From Stenotrophomonas raiganjensis (SeqCode) (GTDB lineage Bacteria; Pseudomonadota; Gammaproteobacteria; Xanthomonadales; Xanthomonadaceae), in NCBI RefSeq assembly GCF_030658505.1, contig NZ_JAUTXR010000180.1:124001-188000 (forward strand): DNA of 64,000 nucleotides. Direction: 5' to 3'. Shown here one piece after another: positions 9,256 through 17,311 of the stretch. The position numbers and the translations under genes were made by a program. Positions within the stretch are counted from its first letter, which is position 1. Each line of letters starts with the position of its first letter. The notes beneath the pieces are model-generated. The model worked only from the letters and a program-made list of their open reading frames with translations, did not search any database and had not been told where the DNA came from.

Positions 9256-9285
9256 GCGTTCCGAAGGAACGCCTAAGTGCGCTCT
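9256..9285. other. oriT: oriT of RSF1010/MobQ type
   Basis: A 7-bp inverted repeat GCGTTCC-GAA-GGAACGC (9256-9272) is followed by CTAAGTGCGCTCT (9273-9285). The layout, hairpin then TAAGTGCG-CYCT, is that of RSF1010-family origins of transfer, where nicking occurs in the TAAGTGCG/C region. It lies about 100 bp upstream of the relaxase gene. A second small hairpin (AAGCCTCGGAGAGGCTT, about 9210-9226) is adjacent. The rest of 9189-9659 has no supported gene. Confidence 0.8.
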
Positions 9286-9659
9286 TGCCTTACCGCAATG
9301 CATGTCAAGATCGCAGCGGGAAAGCGCTCTTTACCGCGCAGGCCACCTTGGCCTGGACGCGCTCCAGAAGAGCCCAAAGCAAATCCAAATGACACGGCCA
9401 GCAAAGTGAATAGCTCGCGTAGGTTCCTGACAAAGAGCTACGTGAATCTACCCGGTGCCTCGCTACGTCAAGGTCTCTTCCTCAAGCCGCCCATAGACAC
9501 GCGTGAGACCTCTCTCCCTGGCGGACACTCAACAAGACCCCTTGCGATTTCTCAAACCGCCTGTAATTTGGTACCAAAATACTTGCATCCGCATCCATTC
9601 GTTCAGGCCTAGTTCAGCTTTACGTGATTAGGACGGCACATCGACAATCAGAGACATCA

Positions 9660-10796
9660 ATGAAAGTAAAAGTAGTTAAAGAGAAACCTGACGTGAAAGC
9701 CGCCAGCAATCACACACTAGGTCAAGCGAAGTCAGCTAAGCAGGATGAGTTCTATACTCAACTTGATGACATCGAAAAAGAGCTTAAGAACTACAAGCCC
9801 CAGCTTCACGGCAAGACCGTGTTCTGCAACTGCGACGACCCGTTTGAGAGCAACTTCTTCAAGTATTTTGCACTGAACTTCAATATCCTCGGCTTGAAGA
9901 AGCTGATTGCGACAAGCTATTCAAAGTCTCCGATCACGGGCAAGCAGCTTCCACTGCTGGACATCGAGGGATTGAAACCTGAAGGCAAAGATCCCTATGC
10001 AGTGATTATCAGTGAGGTCCCGGACCACAGAAATCGTGGCGCAACAGACATCACCGATGTAGAGTATCTTCTAAAGCGTAAAGCAAATGTTGCTCATACC
10101 TTGGTCGGGGACGAAAACTACGCAGCCGGAGATTTTCGCAGCAGCGAGTGCGTTGCGTTGTTGAAAGAGGCGGATGTAGTAATAACAAATCCGCCATTCT
10201 CGTTGTTCCGCCAGTTTGTGTCTCAACTTGTTGAACACAAGAAAAAATACTTGATTATTGGCAATGTGAATGCGATCACATACAAGGAAATTTTCGATCT
10301 CATTCAAAAGGATGAGCTATGGCTTGGTAAGAGTATCCATAGCGGGGACCGAGAGTTCCGCGTCCCCGATCATTACCCACTCGAGGCCGCTGGCACCCGC
10401 GTGGATCAAGACGGAAGGAAGTACATCCGCGTAAAAGGAGTTCGATGGTTCACTAACATGGACTTCGAGAGCCGACACGAAGATATTCCGCTGTATAAGA
10501 GATATTCATCCAAGGAGTATCCAAAGTATTACAACTACGATGCAATCGATGTAAGCAAAACTGCCGAGATACCTTGCGACTATGATGGCCCCATGGGGGT
10601 TCCCATAACCTTCTTGGATAAGTACAACCCGACGCAGTTTGAGATTCTTGGATCCAGCCGCACGCTTGGCACTCCAATGTCGCAACTCGCCGAAAAAGGA
10701 TCATATTCACCAGGCGGCCCTCGGTTTTATCTTCCCGAAGCCAAAGGGAAGTTCCGAAGAATGTATGATCGGCTTGTAATCAAAAGAAGGACCTAA
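9660..10796 (+). CDS. EcoRI-type adenine-specific DNA methyltransferase
   Basis: 378 residues from ATG 9660. The family hallmarks of the EcoRI methylase group are present: DEFYTQ at 29-34 followed by DDIEKEL, the FCNCDDPFESNFFKYF block at 55-70, and the catalytic NPPF at 177-180 (ADVVITNPPF). It would transfer a methyl group from SAM to adenine in a specific site and so mark the host DNA. Its TAA overlaps the ATG of the next gene, so the two are translationally coupled. The DNA is visibly more AT-rich than the relaxase gene beside it, which suggests separate acquisition. The target sequence cannot be predicted. Confidence 0.9.
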   Translation: MKVKVVKEKPDVKAASNHTLGQAKSAKQDEFYTQLDDIEKELKNYKPQLHGKTVFCNCDDPFESNFFKYFALNFNILGLKKLIATSYSKSPITGKQLPLLDIEGLKPEGKDPYAVIISEVPDHRNRGATDITDVEYLLKRKANVAHTLVGDENYAAGDFRSSECVALLKEADVVITNPPFSLFRQFVSQLVEHKKKYLIIGNVNAITYKEIFDLIQKDELWLGKSIHSGDREFRVPDHYPLEAAGTRVDQDGRKYIRVKGVRWFTNMDFESRHEDIPLYKRYSSKEYPKYYNYDAIDVSKTAEIPCDYDGPMGVPITFLDKYNPTQFEILGSSRTLGTPMSQLAEKGSYSPGGPRFYLPEAKGKFRRMYDRLVIKRRT

Positions 10797-11902
10797 TGAA
10801 GATAAAGCTTACGAACATTCCAGTCTCCGAACTCACTAAAGGGTATAAGGACAATGCTGAACTTGGCGTGCGTGGGTATGATGGGAAGCTAAACATCCGC
10901 CCTGCTTACCAGCGCGAGTTCATCTATAACGAGAAGCAGCGCAACGAAGTCATTAAGACCGTGATGCGAGGCTTCCCGCTCAACACGATGTATTGGGCGG
11001 CTGCTGACGATGGCTACGAACTAATGGATGGACAGCAGCGGACCATAAGTATCTGCCAATATGTTCACGGCGATTTTTCCGTTGTAGTCGACGGCAACCC
11101 AATGTCTTTCGGAAACCTAACCTCCGATAAGAAGAAAAATATTCTAGATTACGAGCTCTCCATTTATATCTGTGAAGGATCAGATAGCGACAAGCTGGAT
11201 TGGTTCAAAACAATCAATATCGCCGGAGAGAAGCTAACGCAACAAGAACTTCGGAATGCCATATATTCGGGACCATGGCTCACAGATGCTAAACGCTGGT
11301 TCTCGAAGAGTGCGGCGCCAGCCGTCCAAGAGGGCCGAGAAAAGCTCGTAAAAGGCTCTCCTATTCGACAAGAAATACTCGAGACCGCACTAGACTGGCG
11401 CTCAGAAGGCGACATCGAAACTTACATGAGCACCTATCAGCACCAAAAAGATGCTCAAGATTTATGGCAATACTGGCAGTCGGTATTCGCATGGGTTAAA
11501 CGCATATTCCCTAATCAGGAAAGCGCACGAGCCCGCCTCATGAAGGGACTTCCGTGGGGATATTTCTACAATGCCCATAAAGATGAGACATTTAATGCGC
11601 AGGATCTCGAAGAACGGATTTCCGCTCTAATCGAGGATGATGAAGTTGATAACAAGAAGGGTATTTACGAGTATCTCCTGACCGGGCAAGAAAGGACGTT
11701 AAGCCTACGAGCTTTCGATGAAAAAACCAGACAGAAGAAGTATGCGGAACAGCAAGGCAAGTGCCCCGTCTGCAATAAGCAGTTCTCAATAGAGGAAATG
11801 GAGGCCGACCACATCCTCCCATGGCACAGCGGCGGAAAAACGAATATCGACAACTGCCAGTTGCTTTGCAAGAAAGACAACCGGACTAAGAGCGGCAAGT
11901 AG
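10796..11902 (+). CDS. DUF262 plus HNH nuclease protein, probable restriction partner
   Basis: 368 residues; AGAAGG lies about 6 nt before the ATG, which overlaps the methyltransferase stop (TAATG). The N-terminal DUF262/ParB-like domain shows RPAYQREFIYNEKQR near 37-51 and the DGQQR motif near 78-82; in GmrSD-type enzymes this region hydrolyses nucleotides and controls cleavage. The C-terminal HNH fold (about 323-365) has CPVC, ADHILPW and a final CK.DN element, the usual metal-binding and catalytic pattern. Coupled to an EcoRI-type methyltransferase it probably acts as the cutting partner of a restriction-modification-like system. It shares the AT-rich composition of its partner. Confidence 0.88.
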   Translation: MKIKLTNIPVSELTKGYKDNAELGVRGYDGKLNIRPAYQREFIYNEKQRNEVIKTVMRGFPLNTMYWAAADDGYELMDGQQRTISICQYVHGDFSVVVDGNPMSFGNLTSDKKKNILDYELSIYICEGSDSDKLDWFKTINIAGEKLTQQELRNAIYSGPWLTDAKRWFSKSAAPAVQEGREKLVKGSPIRQEILETALDWRSEGDIETYMSTYQHQKDAQDLWQYWQSVFAWVKRIFPNQESARARLMKGLPWGYFYNAHKDETFNAQDLEERISALIEDDEVDNKKGIYEYLLTGQERTLSLRAFDEKTRQKKYAEQQGKCPVCNKQFSIEEMEADHILPWHSGGKTNIDNCQLLCKKDNRTKSGK

Positions 11903-11910
11903 AAGATACT

Positions 11911-11937
11911 GCCTTGGATGGGCGAACCATCCAAGGC
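11911..11937. terminator. Hairpin between convergent genes
   Basis: GCCTTGGATGG-GCGAA-CCATCCAAGGC, an 11-bp perfect stem 8 bp after the DUF262-HNH stop and 28 bp before the end of the minus-strand operon. It has no clear T-run, so termination is probable rather than proven. Confidence 0.6.
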
Positions 11938-11965
11938 CTCCGATAGTTCGTGCGGGCCACGGACT

Positions 11966-12487
11966 TTACTTTGCGCATCCCAGCAGTTGAGGGATCCGCA
12001 TCATCCACCCCGACTCCGAATAATCGGCAGACGCCCTGAGAGTGCTGCCACCCTGGCGAACCGTCAAGGAAGCCAGCTCTTCTTGGGACTGGAAAAAGAA
12101 CGGCCCATCTACGCCCATCACGAAGTGGTCCCCTTGAAGGGCGTTACAGTGAGAACAATGGTTGGCCCAATAGTTGACGCCGGCAGTCTGCGACCGTCCG
12201 ATGCGCAGGAGTGGCGCAGACTGGACGACAAACGTCTCCACGAAGGCGTCCAAGGACTCGACATATTGCAGGACGGCAGCATCGGCAATCTCCAGTTCGC
12301 CTTCCTCATCGAACTCTGTGAGGCGGGGGACCCAGATGGCAGTGACTAGGGTAGGTAAACCACATTTCCAACAACCCATGGGAGCTTGGAGCAAAGCAAA
12401 GCTAGGCGCTTTAAGATTGAAGTCAGTCACGACCTGAATCCAGATAGTCTCCACGGTCCCAAGATCGGTAGCGCCAAGGAAGGACAT
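11966..12487 (-). CDS. Hypothetical protein with two CxxC pairs
   Basis: 173 residues if the ATG at 12487 is used, which overlaps the upstream gene by 65 bp; a GTG near 12429 would give a tighter overlap. Two CxxC pairs, GCWKCG near residue 38-43 and NHCSHCNALQGD near 108-119, suggest one zinc site. No signal peptide or membrane segment. It is the last gene of the minus-strand operon that contains the Shedu-like nuclease. Function unknown; a small zinc-binding accessory protein is the most that can be said. Confidence 0.65.
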   Translation of the reverse strand: MSFLGATDLGTVETIWIQVVTDFNLKAPSFALLQAPMGCWKCGLPTLVTAIWVPRLTEFDEEGELEIADAAVLQYVESLDAFVETFVVQSAPLLRIGRSQTAGVNYWANHCSHCNALQGDHFVMGVDGPFFFQSQEELASLTVRQGGSTLRASADYSESGWMMRIPQLLGCAK

Positions 12488-12884
12488 CCTCCAAGGCCGT
12501 TATCCGCGGCTCTGGCATCAGTGATAACGCACGCGTGCCCAAAAGCAAGCGATCCACGCGGTCGTTGGGAACGAACAGCCATGGCTGAACCGTCCAATCG
12601 GCGGGTATACCACAATCCCTCGCCAGCGCCTCCTTCAAGGCAAGCCAGTGCTGATCCCAGCTTTTCAGGCGGCCCAAGAGCGCAGGCAGGCGGGCCGCAT
12701 AAGAGATTTCGCAAAGGTAGGCCGCTCGGTCCCGGACGCTCACAGCGACCGCGTCGCAATACCAGTGAGGCCCACTTGTATCAGGATTGCTCCCAGGGTT
12801 CAGCTGGATGCAACACTGTGCATTGATGAACAACCTTCGGTCTGCCCGCAGGAAGTCCAGCACTACGCCCTCAAAATGATCCAC
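12423..12884 (-). CDS. Hypothetical protein of the defence operon
   Basis: About 153 residues. The start is uncertain: GTG at 12884 has GGAGG 4 nt upstream, while a TTG at 12932 would add 16 residues. The core (HWYCDAVAVSVRDRAAYLCE, then LKSWDQHWLALKEAL) reads like a real folded protein, with alternating strand and helix and a PWLFVPND segment. No family recognised. It lies between the 76-residue protein and the CxxC protein on the same strand. Confidence 0.6.
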   Translation of the reverse strand: MDHFEGVVLDFLRADRRLFINAQCCIQLNPGSNPDTSGPHWYCDAVAVSVRDRAAYLCEISYAARLPALLGRLKSWDQHWLALKEALARDCGIPADWTVQPWLFVPNDRVDRLLLGTRALSLMPEPRITALEDVLPWRYRSWDRGDYLDSGRD

Positions 12885-12986
12885 CACCCCTCCTACCCCA
12901 AGCGACCTTGACAGCAATCTCTTGCGACGCAAACGCAGTGAACTGTATTGGACGCCGACGGCAGACCACTTCGCTCTTTGAGCGGG

Positions 12987-13217
12987 CTAGGGCCTCCGCT
13001 GGACCACAAAGACCAGTCCGGCACTCTTCAGCCTGCGCCGCAGCTCCTCCACCTCTTCAAGACTAGGCTTGTTAGCGAACTCCAAGCGAATATCAGCGTC
13101 CTCAAGCCCTGGAATGGTCAAGTATTCCTCGAACGCGATGTATGGGGTCGTGCCCGACTCGGGATTCCCCTCGCACACCTTTAAGTGGGGCGGATCCTTG
13201 TGCACTGAAACGCTCAT
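12987..13217 (-). CDS. Small hypothetical protein
   Basis: 76 residues with a good GGAGG 7 nt before ATG 13217. It is 51 bp downstream of the Shedu-like gene on the same strand. Acidic centre (YLTIPGLEDADIRLEF) and a helix (SLEEVEELRRRLKSA). Size and position would suit a regulator or partner of the nuclease, but no family is recognised. Confidence 0.65.
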   Translation of the reverse strand: MSVSVHKDPPHLKVCEGNPESGTTPYIAFEEYLTIPGLEDADIRLEFANKPSLEEVEELRRRLKSAGLVFVVQRRP

Positions 13218-13268
13218 CTAAACCTCCATCGTGAGGGGGTTGGAAATCTCTTTATACCTTGGCAAGGC

Positions 13269-14342
13269 CTACCAGGGAATGTCGTCGTCAAGTTCGACGA
13301 TGTTGACCGACGCGGCCTCGGGCCCCGCTGCGGGGGACAACATTTCCAACAACCGCTCCCCTTGCGCCAGTAGATGGTCATAGGTCATGACGGTGATACC
13401 GTTCATCCGCCGATTGAGCCCATGGAGCGCGCGTTGCCGCTCATCGCTCCAGTCATGGGAGCGACCAATAACGATCGTGGCACGCGGGTGATAGGCCACG
13501 ACCTCCTTGTGGTCCTGCAGTCCTTTGTCAGCAAACTCGTAAAGCATGTCTAGGTATCGGTGGCATTGACCGATGGCTTTCGATACCTCGGCGGAAAAAT
13601 AGTGGTTCTTGTGGGCCTTGTCATACAGAAGCACCTCCATGTCGGGCCGCTTCAGCTCAACGATATCTCGATAGCCCGCAATGACGTTAGGCAACATCAG
13701 ATCAATGTTGTCCCCAGTGGTGATTGCACGCACCTCGTCCCGGACCACGTAAGCATTGCCGAAGGCCCAGCAGTGTTTCTCGCACCATGACTGGTAGACC
13801 TGCTCAGCCGACTCCCCGCGCCCCAGGCTGGAACGCAGCTCAGCAACTGCGGAGCGCATCTCACTAAGACGAATAGATCCCCGGAGCGCGGTGGTCAGCT
13901 CATGAGTCAGCTCCGTGTTGGCCAGATGCTGGACCAAATCCGAATGAGAAAGCACTTTGGTCAGCGCGCCAACCAGGGACTGGGGATCGTGTCCGGTAAG
14001 ATCGGCGGCCCCGTTCGCCACCTTGATCAGGATGAACTCACCAGCCTCTGGCTGATCGGTCAACGGAAGATGAGTCTGAAGGTATTTGAAGAGCTTGAGC
14101 GTGGACACCTCGGTCAGATTGATGGTCTTTTCCCTGTCCTCTACCCAAGATGCCCCCTTCGTCTTTGTGAAGCCCTCGAGCTTGACCTTGAACCCGGTGT
14201 GGTCGCTGTGAGGGATCAAGAATCCCAAGATGTGAAGCTTCGTCTTCGACGTCTCGTTGAGCACGACGACGGGGACGTAGTCCAGCTTACCGCTGCTCGC
14301 CGTCTTCCTAACAACCTTGGTGAGTTCCTCAGTCCCGCTCAT
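13269..14342 (-). CDS. Shedu-like defence nuclease (DUF4263)
   Basis: 357 residues from ATG 14342, chosen for the AAGGGG about 8 nt upstream. Residues 1-160 form a variable N-terminal domain. Residues about 185-300 match the DUF4263 core of Shedu SduA: W187 to W192 region (SWCEKHCWAFGNAY), D214 (NIDLML), and E229-L-K231 (IVELKRP), which is a D...ExK nuclease site of the PD-(D/E)xK fold, then the SKAIGQCHRYL helix. Shedu proteins are single-protein anti-phage systems whose N-terminal domain senses the trigger. The gene is 34 bp downstream of the UDG-like gene, so they probably share a transcript. Confidence 0.8.
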   Translation of the reverse strand: MSGTEELTKVVRKTASSGKLDYVPVVVLNETSKTKLHILGFLIPHSDHTGFKVKLEGFTKTKGASWVEDREKTINLTEVSTLKLFKYLQTHLPLTDQPEAGEFILIKVANGAADLTGHDPQSLVGALTKVLSHSDLVQHLANTELTHELTTALRGSIRLSEMRSAVAELRSSLGRGESAEQVYQSWCEKHCWAFGNAYVVRDEVRAITTGDNIDLMLPNVIAGYRDIVELKRPDMEVLLYDKAHKNHYFSAEVSKAIGQCHRYLDMLYEFADKGLQDHKEVVAYHPRATIVIGRSHDWSDERQRALHGLNRRMNGITVMTYDHLLAQGERLLEMLSPAAGPEAASVNIVELDDDIPW

Positions 14343-14376
14343 TGAACAACCCCTTGCCCACTGTGCTCCGATGTTC

Positions 14377-15111
14377 TCAGCTCTCTTTCGCAAGCGCCAC
14401 AAGGTGACCCAACGCTCCCGCGCGATCCTGCCACGTGTCTATGTTCCATGATGGATGGTAGACCCACGTCATCAGCGCGGAGCCTCCCCGGTAATCGAGC
14501 GACCAGATTTCACGGGACTCAATGTAGCGCCGCTTTCGCTCCCCTCGTTTCACATCCTTGGCTGAGAAGGGCTCCAACCCCGGCTGGGACTTACCATGAC
14601 TGAAGAGTCGCCAAGCTGTCCGGCCCAGAACAAGCACGACGTTAGGCTTCAGCACCGGCAGGATTTCCTCCCACAGAACATCGCCACCGTCGCGAAGAGC
14701 CTGATTCCGCGGCCGATGACTTGCCTGCGAACCCGCGAACGCCTGGGAAAGGTTCAAGAATGCCACGCGCCTCCACGCTTCGGCGGCTTCCTGGAGTTGG
14801 AAGTCCTGTCGACCAGTGAGGACCAGGTCGAGCGCCCTAAAGAAGGGGCCGTCCCGGCCGCTCCGGATCGGGGTGGCCATCTCGCGGAAATGATCTTGAG
14901 TGAACGGTCGGGTCACTTCGAGCGAATCGCTCAGCCCCTCTCGCCTGTAGTGCGACTCGCCCAGTAAGAGCACCCGTTGACCGTTTACCCCCTCCCAGTA
15001 AAGGTCACCCCAATACGGTATGAAACGGACTGCCTCGGGCCATTGGTAGCCGTCTAGCGCCGGGCCGGCTGAACTAGTCGAGCCCTGCGCTACTGGACTA
15101 TTCCCTGTCAT
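14377..15111 (-). CDS. Uracil-DNA glycosylase superfamily-like protein
   Basis: 244 residues from ATG 15111 (GGAGCGAAG directly before it). The fold pattern of the UDG superfamily is visible: a first motif LLLGESHYR at 48-56 in the position of the water-activating loop, VAFLNLSQAF near 116-125, VVLVLGRTAWRLF near 158-170, and a late VYHPSW near 217-222 as the HPS minor-groove loop. The first motif lacks the usual GxDPY/GEAPG, so the substrate may differ from uracil. It precedes the Shedu-like gene by 34 bp. It could be a base-excising or base-sensing defence component, or a house-keeping relative carried as cargo. Confidence 0.7.
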   Translation of the reverse strand: MTGNSPVAQGSTSSAGPALDGYQWPEAVRFIPYWGDLYWEGVNGQRVLLLGESHYRREGLSDSLEVTRPFTQDHFREMATPIRSGRDGPFFRALDLVLTGRQDFQLQEAAEAWRRVAFLNLSQAFAGSQASHRPRNQALRDGGDVLWEEILPVLKPNVVLVLGRTAWRLFSHGKSQPGLEPFSAKDVKRGERKRRYIESREIWSLDYRGGSALMTWVYHPSWNIDTWQDRAGALGHLVALAKES

Positions 15112-15172
15112 CTTCGCTCCTTGGGAAAACACCTCAAAGAGGCCGGCACCGCGCGGCACCGGCCAATGAAAA

Positions 15173-15319
15173 CTACTTCTTGGTCTTCTTGCCCTTGTCG
15201 GGGGCTTGGCTCAGGGCAGAGCCTGCCGCCGTCTTGGACTTGCTGCCGGTTCGATCGTCACGCAAAACACCACTCGCGGCCTTCGCCGCTTTCGGGCTCG
15301 TCTGCTCGTTCTTTGCCAT
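15173..15319 (-). CDS. 48-residue basic conserved peptide
   Basis: Begins MAKNEQTSPKAAKAAS and ends KGKKTKK; about a quarter lysine, otherwise alanine, serine and threonine. AAGGAGAG lies 6 nt before the ATG at 15319. Peptides with this MAKNEQTS start and SKxAAGSALSQ middle recur in proteobacterial mobile DNA as far as I remember the family. It is probably unstructured and may bind nucleic acid. It heads the minus-strand operon that includes the UDG-like and Shedu-like genes. Confidence 0.8.
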   Translation of the reverse strand: MAKNEQTSPKAAKAASGVLRDDRTGSKSKTAAGSALSQAPDKGKKTKK

Positions 15320-15672
15320 GCCGTCTCTCCTTACCACCACGTGGTGGCAGCCAAAGCATATTCAAAGCAGCAATAAACCCTAACAAGAACGCCGGGCCAT
15401 TTATCAACCATTCATACTTTAAAATGGATTTGTTAGCTTACTTAAGTTAAACAGTACCAAAATGACTCCAGAGTTTTCCCAGAACGCCGATTCCAAGCCC
15501 TTGTTTTAAATGAGAAAACTAAGGAAATGCTGCTCGGTACAAATCAGACGCTTCGCTGAGCAGGGCTTGGCCCGCCGCAACGCTTACGGCATTCAGATTA
15601 AGCGCGGTTTTGTATTGACCATTTTAGGACCTGTTTTATTGGTACTTCCATCGTTCCGATGGAAGCCAAGCA
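15320..15672. other. AT-rich intergenic region between defence operon and third integrase
   Basis: About 350 bp, much richer in A and T than its flanks (for example 15361-15520). It must hold the promoter for the minus-strand operon. No gene is supported; stop codons at 15616 and 15625 close the integrase frame upstream. Confidence 0.5.
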
Positions 15673-17064
15673 ATGCCCTCCCCCGCTTTAGAACACCTCC
15701 ACCAATACCTACTCCACCCCATGGGCACTCTCCAGCTCAAGGGCGTTCAGATGGGCAACCTTCGTATCGAAGAGTTGAACATCACAGGACGCGAAGCGGC
15801 CATCCACGCCCAGGAGATGTTGGACCGAGCCGATGACCGCCAGCGCCGCAGTCGTCGGGCCAATGGATGCACTCAGTATCCCGCCCCGCTGCCCATCGCC
15901 TCCGCCCCTCGCCTGCTGTCTGTCGAGATCGCCGACTACGTGAGGTCCAGAGACGACCGCAATCTAGCCAAGGACACAACCGGATCTACGCTCCGCACCC
16001 TCAACTTGCTTAAGATGACCTGCGGCGACATCCCCGTTTCACGCATCGACCATGCCCACATTTATCGTCTGTGGGAGTTGCTGCGGTGGGCTCCCCCGAT
16101 GCTTCTCTCCGACCCCAAGTATCGCGACTACACGTATGACCAGGCCATCGCGCTGGGCAAGGAGCTTGCCGTTCCTCCTCTGGCCCCCAAGACACTTGAA
16201 AAGCATCGACGCTTTCTCTCGACGTTTTTCAAAGGCCTAGTGGAAGCCAACGCGATCCCAGCGTCCCCCATGGCCGGCTTCAAGAAGTTCAAAGACGATC
16301 TGGCGGTAGACGCGGACAAGGCAGAGCGCCTGTTCGACGAAGCTGACCTGCAGAAGATCTTTGCCCCTGAGAACTTTATTCCCTGGGCGAAGGCCCATCC
16401 CCATCGCTGGTGGATGCCCATGCTTGGCCTCTACACCGGGGCGAGGATCAACGAGGTTGCGCAACTGAAAGTGGCCGACATCGTGCAGGACGCCGGCGTC
16501 TGGTGGATACGCATCAGGGTCACGATCGACCCAGACCTGGCACACAAGAGTCGAGGAAGAAGTCGCCAACGCCTAAAAGGCAAGTCGGCCATCCGGGATG
16601 TGCCTATCGCGCAGCCGCTCATCGACGCCGGCTTCCTAGACTACGTCGAAGACATTCGTCAGTGCGGACACCCGCGCCTGTTCCCCCACCTTTCAGCCGG
16701 CGTGAACCGTGAGACAGGGGACTCGAACGCACGTTACAGCCAAGCCGCGCTCAACCAGTTCAGCACTTACATGAAACGCTTGGGCTTCAAAAAAGGCGTC
16801 GGTTTCCACGCGTTCCGCCATACGCTAGCCACCGAGCTTCACCACCAGGACATCCCAGACGAGGTCATTGCCCTCATCACTGGTCACTCAGCTAACAAAA
16901 GGGTCGCTGTCCTGCACGAGGCGTATTTCCACAAGAAACCGGCATACGCCCAAAAGAAGAAAATTCGCACCATCAAGCGTTACCAGCTGAGCGTCGAACT
17001 GCCTAAGTATCAGCGGGGCCAGTTCGCTGATCAGCTGTCGGATCCTAGCAAGTTCTACCCATGA
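15673..17064 (+). CDS. Third tyrosine integrase
   Basis: 463 residues from ATG 15673 (GGAAG 8 nt upstream); ATG 15724 or 15751 would be shorter alternatives. Catalytic residues: R near 257 (YTGARINEVAQ), HAFRHT near 377, GHSANK and a tyrosine (EAYFHKK) near 417. The N-terminus is shorter than that of the integrase at 4805 and lacks an obvious DUF6538 start, so the arm-binding domain may be lost. It ends 100 bp before a degenerate tRNA-end-plus-terminator sequence (17145-17187). It may come from an older element that has been absorbed. Confidence 0.88.
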   Translation: MPSPALEHLHQYLLHPMGTLQLKGVQMGNLRIEELNITGREAAIHAQEMLDRADDRQRRSRRANGCTQYPAPLPIASAPRLLSVEIADYVRSRDDRNLAKDTTGSTLRTLNLLKMTCGDIPVSRIDHAHIYRLWELLRWAPPMLLSDPKYRDYTYDQAIALGKELAVPPLAPKTLEKHRRFLSTFFKGLVEANAIPASPMAGFKKFKDDLAVDADKAERLFDEADLQKIFAPENFIPWAKAHPHRWWMPMLGLYTGARINEVAQLKVADIVQDAGVWWIRIRVTIDPDLAHKSRGRSRQRLKGKSAIRDVPIAQPLIDAGFLDYVEDIRQCGHPRLFPHLSAGVNRETGDSNARYSQAALNQFSTYMKRLGFKKGVGFHAFRHTLATELHHQDIPDEVIALITGHSANKRVAVLHEAYFHKKPAYAQKKKIRTIKRYQLSVELPKYQRGQFADQLSDPSKFYP

Positions 17065-17160
17065 GCCCTGGAGTTGCCGAGCTAGGGCACCCCTGCGTGC
17101 CAGAACAGCAGCTCCGCCGCGTCTTTGAACCGCTTCGACTCTTCAGTCCAATCTCTGCCA

Positions 17161-17187
17161 AGCCTCCCCTTCTCAGGGGGGCTTTCT
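17161..17187 (+). terminator. Terminator downstream of the third integrase
   Basis: AGCCTCCCC and GGGGGGCT pair around TTCTC and are followed by TTTCTT. Confidence 0.75.
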
Positions 17188-17311
17188 TCTCTGCCAAACT
17201 TTCAGCTCTACGCAAAAGCATTGGTTGCGGGAAAAATCATCGGGAATCAAAAACCGACGGTGGCTATACTCTATCAACGGCAAGTTCGCGGACACGCTTC
17301 AGGGAGCGCGC

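Noticed and set aside
9186..9392. Plus-strand frame starting MDQLLPLASLGEAWG in the oriT region as a MobC-like protein
   Set aside because: It runs through the oriT hairpin, lacks a ribosome binding site and does not look like MobC.
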